A stretch of DNA of 64,000 nt from Alphaproteobacteria bacterium. Its GTDB lineage: Bacteria; Pseudomonadota; Alphaproteobacteria; Micavibrionales; Micavibrionaceae. The stretch is taken from contig JAHDXS010000001.1 of the NCBI GenBank assembly GCA_023384135.1, positions 434,001-498,000 on the forward strand, given 5' to 3'. Position numbers and translations under genes: made by a program. Shown piece after piece: positions 44,599 to 51,500 of the stretch (within the stretch, counting starts at the first letter, position 1; the number at the start of each line of letters is the position of its first letter). The notes under the pieces are model-generated. The model was not told where the DNA came from. It searched no databases and saw nothing but the letters and a program-made list of their open reading frames with translations.

Positions 44599-46398
44599 TC
44601 ATATCGAGAGTGTCAGTTCAGTTTCGATGTAATTGGGCACCCCGATCGCGTGTGCGCTAACATGGATATGCCAGCAACCCTCCTCATTGTTGGAAGCAAA
44701 CCCGTGCCGTGGATAAAGATCCTCGACCATACGATTTTTTTGCGTCGGAATATAACGTCCTCGCACACGCTCGGCCCCGTACTTCGCAGCAGCCTCAAGA
44801 ATTTGAGCCAAAAACGCGGTATCCGCCCCACGCCCCAGAACACGGCAACTCATCAACAGCGTATCGATATCCCAAACACCACCTTCATCACCGCGCCTTA
44901 AAATAGCCACGCCGACCAAGCCGTACTCCCCGTATCGATCCTCAATTTCCGTTGCCAGCACAACTGAGTCCTGATCCTCGCATAGCGCCTTGACCTCTTC
45001 CTGAGTCCGCCGGATCGTCGTGAGGTTAAACTGGTTGGTCTTGTTTATGAGTTGCGTAGTGCGGGCCAGATGCTGCGCCTGCACCTCGAAAACTTTGACC
45101 TTTAGACCAAGCGCGGCCCTAAACTCTTCCTCGCTGACCTCATGTGCAGCCTGATTACGAATGGCCTCCTGCGCCATCATCTTGGTGCGCTCTCGGTCTT
45201 CCTTCGTGACTTCCCCGATATCAAACAAGCCGCTATTGCGGAGCAAGCTGGGAAATTCCGCTAATTCTTCGGGAACAAGAAAGCAAGTCACTTCGGGCAA
45301 CCGTTCGTTTATTTCACCGATCTCCTTTTTGTTATCATCGACAAAAACCAGAGAATCAGTCCCGATATTAAGCTTTTGGGCAATATTTCTGATGCCTTCG
45401 ACTTTGGAAGACCAGTTAATTTCCATGGCGGAAAAGTGCTCACGCCGCAAAATCATCGCATCATGTTTGTCCAGTACCTCAAGCACGTCTTCTTCGTTAT
45501 TCTTACTAGCAATAGCCAGCATGACACCTTGCTTCTGCAAATGCAGAGCGTACTTCTGAAAATCGCGGAAAGCCAGCCCGGGAAAATCGTTTCCGATCTC
45601 GATCCCCCCTAGACCGTCCTCACCGATGATTCCCCCCCACAGGGTATTATCGGCATCAAGAACAAGACACTTCTTGGCACTGATTTTACCTGCCGCAACG
45701 ATCCGTGCGATCATCTGTCCGATACAAAAGCTAAAAGTCTCGGTATAAGGCTGCCGATAGAGATACCACTTCCGGGCATCATGCGCGGCATCAAATCCCG
45801 CCGACATAACAAGCCCCGCCAAGTCGAAAGTCCGCACGCCCTCTAGAGGCTCAAGAGCCTTATTCCAGATATCGACAAGATGCTGATAAACCGCCCGCCC
45901 GCGCTCATACTGTCCCAAATCGCGCACATCAAAAGACCCAAGCGCCGGATATGGCGGCGTAGAAACCACGACTGTTCCTGAAAATCGCCCGCGCAACCCC
46001 GCAATCGCCTGAGCGAACTCACGTATATCCTGCGCCAATCTTTCAAAACTTTTTTCGTCCTGAGCCAATGCAGACTCCAGAAGCTCCGGCGCCAGATCCT
46101 CCAGCCTCCATAACAATACAAGCGCATCAAAATCGTAATCGCGCTCAAGAACCGACCGATGATCAAGACACAACTGATGAATCTGATTATATGGTCCCGG
46201 TACGATATCCGGCGCGGAGAAACCCTTTCTTAAAAGGCAGCCGCCGATATGCGGAATCAGATTGTCGACTGTAAAACTACCGGCAACCCCGACACGCAAA
46301 TCATGCTGAAGTTCGAGGTTAGTCTTAAGGCTACGGCTATACTCCCGCCAAAGGCCACGCGATTCATTGATCGCGCTTTCCGCAATATGGTCCGTCAT
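44599..46398 (-). CDS. FkbH-like HAD-IIIC protein (predicted glyceroyl-ACP forming)
   Basis: 599 residues. An N-terminal domain of 230 residues of the type found in large FkbH proteins (starting VGVAGSFTVDNLIPH, SGNH-like in some homologues) precedes the HAD-IIIC core CLVLDADNTLWGGIIGEDG with D248, D250 and T252, then IASKNNEEDV and LVFVDDNKKEIGEI. The last 150 residues are a GNAT-like domain (YGEYGLVGVAIL, DTLLMSCRVLGRGADTAFL). FkbH enzymes take glyceroyl from 1,3-bisphosphoglycerate and load it on an ACP, removing the phosphate. It is probably the loader for the ACP at 40633, though transcribed convergently. GGAGG six bases before ATG supports the start. Confidence 0.88.
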   Translation of the reverse strand: MTDHIAESAINESRGLWREYSRSLKTNLELQHDLRVGVAGSFTVDNLIPHIGGCLLRKGFSAPDIVPGPYNQIHQLCLDHRSVLERDYDFDALVLLWRLEDLAPELLESALAQDEKSFERLAQDIREFAQAIAGLRGRFSGTVVVSTPPYPALGSFDVRDLGQYERGRAVYQHLVDIWNKALEPLEGVRTFDLAGLVMSAGFDAAHDARKWYLYRQPYTETFSFCIGQMIARIVAAGKISAKKCLVLDADNTLWGGIIGEDGLGGIEIGNDFPGLAFRDFQKYALHLQKQGVMLAIASKNNEEDVLEVLDKHDAMILRREHFSAMEINWSSKVEGIRNIAQKLNIGTDSLVFVDDNKKEIGEINERLPEVTCFLVPEELAEFPSLLRNSGLFDIGEVTKEDRERTKMMAQEAIRNQAAHEVSEEEFRAALGLKVKVFEVQAQHLARTTQLINKTNQFNLTTIRRTQEEVKALCEDQDSVVLATEIEDRYGEYGLVGVAILRRGDEGGVWDIDTLLMSCRVLGRGADTAFLAQILEAAAKYGAERVRGRYIPTQKNRMVEDLYPRHGFASNNEEGCWHIHVSAHAIGVPNYIETELTLSI

Positions 46399-46434
46399 AA
46401 ATGGCCTCCGGGCTTACACGGCATAAAGTTAAGC

Positions 46435-46455
46435 ATTATATTTCTATTGGCTCTA
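46435..46455 (-). promoter_or_regulatory. Predicted -10 region of the FkbH-like gene
   Basis: On the minus strand a perfect TATAAT at 46440-46435 lies 37 bases before the FkbH-like start. A -35 box is weak (TTGTGA at 15 bases). The 10-mer ATGCTTAACT overlapping its 3' end is shared with the promoter of the Dlt-like operon. Confidence 0.4.
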
Positions 46456-46613
46456 TCACAACCGTTATAGCTTGGGCAACACTGGAAAAAACCCTAACTC
46501 ATTGCTTTAACATTAATATATCACGCAACCTTTTATTTTTGCTTCCTGAAGGGTAAAAGGAGTACAATTTTCTTAATATTATAATAATACCTATAAAATT
46601 CCGGGGTGTGCTC

Positions 46614-47831
46614 ATGAACGAGCAGGAAGAACAGCAGCAGGACTATACCGTCAGCCCGGCCAATCAGGTCTACATGGCCATGGTCCGCGCCACGGCGGAT
46701 AACCCGGTTATTTTCCTCGACCCCAACGTTCTCGACCGCGAATATTTCATGGCGAACAACAAGACCGTCTCCGCCGAGGACATGATCCGCGTGCGCGATA
46801 TGATGGACGCTCAAATTCCGGGCATCAGCCAACGCTATCCCGACGAGGGGATAGAAAGAATAGCGGGCCTCTCCTTAGACGGGCGCCATTTTTCGATGCA
46901 ACAGGAAATCCCGCCCTCCGCCGACGACCCCGATGGCGAGCCCTTCCGTTACGCCTTCATAAACCTTCAGGGAATCAACATAGAGCCGGAGGGTGTCGGA
47001 GCCACAGTAATAGAGAGCTCACCGCTGGGCGAAGTCTACTGGAACGGTTTCTGGGGCATCCATGAGGGCAATCATGTGGACTTCGATCAGCATGCCCACG
47101 GCCCGGCGAATAATTACGCCAACCCGGGCGAAAACGAAGCAAACGGCATGAACGCCGAACTCGTTGCGGACCGTGAGGGGATCGACTGGCTCATGCGCAA
47201 AGACCAACCCGAAATCGCGCAGGCCGTGATCGACTACCGCGCTCTGAATGCCGCCGCAGACCCGCTTCATGCCGCGACCGCCATTCTTGGCGATGAACCG
47301 GACCAGCGGGCGACCGTGGAGCATTTCGTCGCCGCACGAACTTTTACCGGAGCCATGCTCCAAGTTGTAGCCGAGGATCAAGGCATAGACACCTACCAAG
47401 CCATCGGAATGATGAACGGCGACACCGAAACCTTCAACGGCCACGTCCAGCGTCTTTTGACCGAAGGCGCGTTCGACAACGTCTCGGACAACCCTCACGT
47501 CCGCGAATTCGTCGAAGCCTATTCCGGCGCGGTCCAGCGGCAGATCACCGACGTACGCCTCGCGCGGGAAGCCGAACTGAGCGCCTCCCCCGCTAAGGTG
47601 AACGTGCAGGACATTCGCGGGGGTGCGCCGGTCGTAACACTCAATGACGGCGATCAGGCAACGCTCAGAATCGGCGGCGTCACGGCCCCGCAATTCTTCG
47701 CGGCGAACGCCGACCCCGGATTGGCCGAACAACGGATCGCACTGGCCCGTGAAGCCGAACCCGCGCTGGAAGCCGAGTTCGCAGCGACCGCCGATCCGTC
47801 TGCGACCCTGACAGCCAACAAACCTCGTTAG
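46614..47831 (+). CDS. Zincin-like protein with HEGNH and ELVAD motifs (tandem paralogue 1)
   Basis: 405 residues from ATG 46614 (GTG at 46608 is also in frame). No signal peptide and no membrane helix. The motif YWNGFWGIHEGNH has an HExxH zinc site (H150, E151, H154), and NAELVADREGIDWL about 30 residues later offers a third ligand (E182) in an ExxAD pattern like that of M48-type gluzincins. I know no annotated family for it. The C-terminus has PVVTLNDGDQATLRIGGVTAPQFFA, shared with the next gene, then an Ala-rich tail. It is followed 20 bases later by a paralogue, so the two arose by tandem duplication. Peptidase activity is inferred only. Confidence 0.68.
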   Translation: MNEQEEQQQDYTVSPANQVYMAMVRATADNPVIFLDPNVLDREYFMANNKTVSAEDMIRVRDMMDAQIPGISQRYPDEGIERIAGLSLDGRHFSMQQEIPPSADDPDGEPFRYAFINLQGINIEPEGVGATVIESSPLGEVYWNGFWGIHEGNHVDFDQHAHGPANNYANPGENEANGMNAELVADREGIDWLMRKDQPEIAQAVIDYRALNAAADPLHAATAILGDEPDQRATVEHFVAARTFTGAMLQVVAEDQGIDTYQAIGMMNGDTETFNGHVQRLLTEGAFDNVSDNPHVREFVEAYSGAVQRQITDVRLAREAELSASPAKVNVQDIRGGAPVVTLNDGDQATLRIGGVTAPQFFAANADPGLAEQRIALAREAEPALEAEFAATADPSATLTANKPR

Positions 47832-47851
47832 GCCGATAGGGAGCATTAAAA

Positions 47852-49066
47852 ATGAACCAGAAACAGGACGCACCCCCGGAACAGATCGACCCCGCCCGCC
47901 CCATGAGCGCCCGCGATCAGGTCTACGTGCGTCTGGTCCGCGAAACCTCTGACGTATCCGACATCGCCTTCATCAACCCCGACGCCTTCAACGCCCTGCA
48001 CCTGAAGCAAAACGGCACGGTTGACCCCGCCGACATCGACACGATGCGCCGGACGATCGACGCCCAGATCCCAGGCCGTTCAAGTCATTTCACCGATGCC
48101 CAGATCGCGCGTCTGGTCGAGTCGTCTCTGGAAAATGGCCCGTTCGCCCGCCGCTATGAATTTTCGGAAGAACAGACGCCCTTCGCCATCGTGAACCTTC
48201 AGGGAACCGACCTTGACCACCGCGACGAATACATGCCGTTGGTCGCGGATCGCGGGCTTGAGGTTCTAGCGGATATTCCCGGCGAGGACGTTTATTGGGA
48301 CGGCTTCTGGGGCATTCACGAAGGCACGCACCCGAACCAGCCCGTGTTCGGAGAACATCAGACCCCCGATGAAAGCAACGCCGACATCATGAACCGCGAA
48401 CTCGAAGCCGACCGCGCAGGCCTCGCATGGCTGAGGGCAAAAGGACAGGACGACATGGCGCAGGCCTTGATCGACTTCCGCGCCCTCTCCGCCTCGGTGG
48501 ACCCGATGCACGCCGGAATCGCCGTTCTGGGCGAAACCCCGGGCACACAAACCGGAACAGAAGTGTATCAGGCCGCCGCCAAATTCGAGGGCGCGATGGA
48601 CTTTGTAGTGGGTCAAGACCTCGGCCTCTCCGACGCCGACGTAACCCAGATGCGCCTCCTGCGCGAAGAGGAATACGCGACCCATGTCAACCGCCTGCTT
48701 GGCGAAGGCGCCTATGATAACGTTGATACCAACCCCTATATGCGTGAGTTTATCGAAGCCTATGCGGGCGCGGTCCAGCGTCAGATCATCGACCGCCGCG
48801 TGGCGCGTGAACTGAATCCCGACGCGCCGGAAAGCGAAAATATCAAAAAGGCGGAAACTGCGGCGATCGAAGGCGGAACCCCGGTCGTCACGCTGGCCGA
48901 AGGCGATCAGGCCACCCTGACCATCGGCGGCGTCAGCGCGCCGCAATTCTTCGCCGCCAAGGCCGACCCCGCTCTGGCCGAACGCACAGCCGCCCTAGAC
49001 CTGACGGAAAGGCCCGCTCAGGAAGCCGAGTTGACGGCGCAAGCCGGAAGCCCTGCCCCGCGCTAA
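47852..49066 (+). CDS. Zincin-like protein with HEGTH and ELEAD motifs (tandem paralogue 2)
   Basis: 404 residues, homologous to the preceding protein over its whole length (N-terminal DQVYVRLVRETSD, middle VYWDGFWGIHEGTH, C-terminal PVVTLAEGDQATLTIGGVSAPQFFA). The zinc motif is H156, E157, H160 and the ExxAD glutamate is E183 (NRELEADRAGLAWL). The two copies differ mainly in an insertion before the zinc motif and in the tail, and all presumed catalytic residues are kept in both, so both are likely functional. No secretion signal is visible. A ribosome-binding site (AGGGAG) precedes the ATG. Confidence 0.68.
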   Translation: MNQKQDAPPEQIDPARPMSARDQVYVRLVRETSDVSDIAFINPDAFNALHLKQNGTVDPADIDTMRRTIDAQIPGRSSHFTDAQIARLVESSLENGPFARRYEFSEEQTPFAIVNLQGTDLDHRDEYMPLVADRGLEVLADIPGEDVYWDGFWGIHEGTHPNQPVFGEHQTPDESNADIMNRELEADRAGLAWLRAKGQDDMAQALIDFRALSASVDPMHAGIAVLGETPGTQTGTEVYQAAAKFEGAMDFVVGQDLGLSDADVTQMRLLREEEYATHVNRLLGEGAYDNVDTNPYMREFIEAYAGAVQRQIIDRRVARELNPDAPESENIKKAETAAIEGGTPVVTLAEGDQATLTIGGVSAPQFFAAKADPALAERTAALDLTERPAQEAELTAQAGSPAPR

Positions 49067-49085
49067 AATTTATATAAAGGCTGAT

Positions 49086-49943
49086 TTAATCCAGACGCTG
49101 GCCCGGCCCGCGCGGCTTCGACGCGCTCAAAACCTCAACGGCGGTCTGCGGCGACATGCTGGGCCCCAGAAAAGGATGCCAACCCTGCGCCAAAAGATTG
49201 CCGAACCCGTACTTCGCGGCCATGCCGCGCGTTTCTATAAGGTGTTCGTCTTCCTCGACCCCCTCGACCACGATGATCTTGCCGGTCCCTCCGGCTTGAG
49301 CGACGGAGCGTAAAAACGAATCCCGCTCTTCCGCCCCGCGCGTCCAGAGCGACCCGCTGAGCTTCACGCCATGAACCAGATAATCCAGAAGGCGGAGCCG
49401 CTCCTCATCCTGCCCGGGATGATCCCCGAAATCGTCAAGATAAAGCCGATAACCCTCGCCGTGCAGCGCGCGGATATTCTCGACGATAATCGCCTGCTCG
49501 TGCTTGGGAAACATATGTTCGAGGATTTCAAACCGCACACGCTCATAGGCTTGCGGATACAGCCCGATGGATAGATCGACCTCTTTCAGCAAACCGCGCT
49601 GCGCGAGGGTTTGATGCGAGAGGTTGACAGTGACATAAAGATTTTTTGCAACCGCCGGATCGAGGTTGGCATCGCACATTTCAAGAAAAACCCGCGCTTT
49701 ATCGAGCGTCACCATCTCAAGCTCGGGACGCAACCCGGCTCTATAAATATCTTTCAGAAACGGCGCAATTGAGCGGAACCCGTCGGGCCCGTCGGACTTG
49801 CGCCCTAGCGCCTCAAACCCGCGCACCTGCGCTGCGCTGGAGACATCAAAAATCGGCTGAAAATGTATATCGACATCATCAAGAAGACCGATGGTCTGAT
49901 CGGAATTAAGTCCAAATCTGTTGGAAAGGTAGGCGCGCGGCAT
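49086..49943 (-). CDS. EAL domain protein (cyclic-di-GMP phosphodiesterase-like)
   Basis: 285 residues, essentially a stand-alone EAL domain. It keeps the main catalytic residues: GFEALGR (ExLxR), NLSHQTL with the Asn, FEILEHMF with Glu, YLDDFGDHPGQ with the Asp pair, KLSGSLW with the Lys, EGVEED with Glu and AQGW with the Gln. The usual GTGYSS after DDFG is replaced by DHPGQDE, so activity may be changed. No sensor domain or membrane segment. Cytoplasmic hydrolysis of cyclic di-GMP to pGpG would fit with the polysaccharide genes in the window. Confidence 0.85.
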   Translation of the reverse strand: MPRAYLSNRFGLNSDQTIGLLDDVDIHFQPIFDVSSAAQVRGFEALGRKSDGPDGFRSIAPFLKDIYRAGLRPELEMVTLDKARVFLEMCDANLDPAVAKNLYVTVNLSHQTLAQRGLLKEVDLSIGLYPQAYERVRFEILEHMFPKHEQAIIVENIRALHGEGYRLYLDDFGDHPGQDEERLRLLDYLVHGVKLSGSLWTRGAEERDSFLRSVAQAGGTGKIIVVEGVEEDEHLIETRGMAAKYGFGNLLAQGWHPFLGPSMSPQTAVEVLSASKPRGPGQRLD

Positions 49944-50029
49944 AACTGTATTCTGGTATTCTTTTTTTCTATAGTCTGTATGAACTCATCGCCCCGATCT
50001 TACGCGCCGAAATCGCAAGGCGCAAACAA

Positions 50030-50048
50030 ATAACGTTTTATTCGTTAT
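50030..50048 (-). terminator. Weak hairpin downstream of the aldehyde dehydrogenase gene
   Basis: ATAACG and CGTTAT form a six-base-pair stem with a seven-base loop, about 30 bases past the dehydrogenase stop, and the minus strand continues ATTTGTTTG. The stem is short and AT-rich, so the terminator role is uncertain. Confidence 0.25.
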
Positions 50049-50078
50049 AACAATGCCTTACAGGATGAAGTAAAGGCG

Positions 50079-51440
50079 CTAACGGATAACAACACTCTTA
50101 ATATTGGTAAATTCGCGTATGCCTTCCTCGGCAAGCTCGCGCCCGTAACCGGAGGCTTTAACACCGCCAAACGGTAAGCGCGGATCAGACGCCACAATCC
50201 CGTTCACAAACGTCGCCCCGGCCTCTATCCCATCAATCGCCTGCTCCATTTCCCCTTGATCGCTCGTGAAGATAACCGACCCAAGCCCGAACCGCGTATC
50301 GTTGGCCAAAAGAATGGCATCTTCCAGATCGTCCACCGCGAACAAAAGGCCGACAGGCCCGAACAATTCCTCGGAATAGGCAGGCACGTCACGCGGAATA
50401 TCCTCCAGCAAGCCGGGCTTGAAGAAAAACCCGTCCCCTGCGATCCGGTGCGCACCGCAAACCCTCACCGCGCCCTTTTCAATGCTGTTCTCAATCAGAG
50501 CCTCCAGATCGTCCACCGCCTGCGCACTGCACAGCGGCCCCAAATCGACGTCCTCCTCGGGATTTCCGGCCCGAAGCGCCTCGAATGCCGTGACCAAGCG
50601 TTCACGGAAGATCTCATAAATGTCGGAATGAATAATAAAGCGCTTGGCGGCGATACAGGATTGCCCCGCATTCTGGATACGCCCCTTGACCGCAGCAGCA
50701 ACAGCAACATCAATATCCGCCGAGGGCATGACGATAAACGCGTCGCTGCCGCCCAGCTCAAGCACCGTCTTCTTTATATGCCGTCCGGCCAGCGAGGCCA
50801 CCTCGCGCCCCGCTCCTTCCGAACCCGTGAGGGTCACAGCCCGAACGCGCGGATCGGCGATCAGCGGCGCGACCTGCGAAGCGCCGATCAGCAAGCTCTG
50901 AAACACGCCCTCCCCAAGCCCGGCTTTGCGGAAAACTTCCTCAATAGCCAGTGCACATTGCGGCACGTTGGACGCATGCTTCAGTAAAACCGTATTCCCG
51001 GCCATGATCGCGGGCGCGGCGAACCGGAACACCTGCCAGTAGGGAAAATTCCAAGGCATGACGGCCAGCAAAGGCCCCAGCGGCAGATACCGAACGAACG
51101 CCTCGCACCCCTCGATGGTGATATACTGATCCTCAAGAAAAGTCGCAGAATTATCGGCATAAAAGCGGCAGCCCGCCGCACACTTTTCTACCTCTGCCCT
51201 TGCAGAAGCCAGAGTCTTTCCCATTTCTCGGGTAATAATAAGGGCGTGACGCTCGGTCTCCGACTCCAGAAGCCCAGCGACCGCTCGCATCTTGTCCGCG
51301 CGCTCGGAAAGACTGGTAACCTTGTGTGAAAGAAAAGCCCGGTGCGAGAGATCGACCGCCGCCGAGACATGCGCGTCATTATAAGGCTCGAACGTCGCCA
51401 GAATTTCTCCGTTCGCCGGATTGACGCTTCTCAGGACCAT
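50079..51440 (-). CDS. NAD(P)-dependent succinate-semialdehyde dehydrogenase family protein
   Basis: 453 residues, aldehyde dehydrogenase fold, close to the short succinate-semialdehyde dehydrogenase (Sad/GabD-like) group in length. The catalytic region is intact: LELGGSDAFIV with the general-base glutamate and NAGQSCIAAKRF with the nucleophilic cysteine; MPWNFPYWQVFRFAAPAIMAGNTVLLKHA is the coenzyme-binding part (the lysine of LKHA). It converts succinate semialdehyde or a similar aldehyde to the acid. It could link with polyamine or GABA breakdown, since an ornithine decarboxylase is nearby, but that is only a hint. Confidence 0.88.
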   Translation of the reverse strand: MVLRSVNPANGEILATFEPYNDAHVSAAVDLSHRAFLSHKVTSLSERADKMRAVAGLLESETERHALIITREMGKTLASARAEVEKCAAGCRFYADNSATFLEDQYITIEGCEAFVRYLPLGPLLAVMPWNFPYWQVFRFAAPAIMAGNTVLLKHASNVPQCALAIEEVFRKAGLGEGVFQSLLIGASQVAPLIADPRVRAVTLTGSEGAGREVASLAGRHIKKTVLELGGSDAFIVMPSADIDVAVAAAVKGRIQNAGQSCIAAKRFIIHSDIYEIFRERLVTAFEALRAGNPEEDVDLGPLCSAQAVDDLEALIENSIEKGAVRVCGAHRIAGDGFFFKPGLLEDIPRDVPAYSEELFGPVGLLFAVDDLEDAILLANDTRFGLGSVIFTSDQGEMEQAIDGIEAGATFVNGIVASDPRLPFGGVKASGYGRELAEEGIREFTNIKSVVIR

Positions 51441-51500
51441 AAGCTCCTCCGCTGGTCGAGCGCCTATCCTAGACGCTCGCCTGCTTAATGGAAAGGGATG

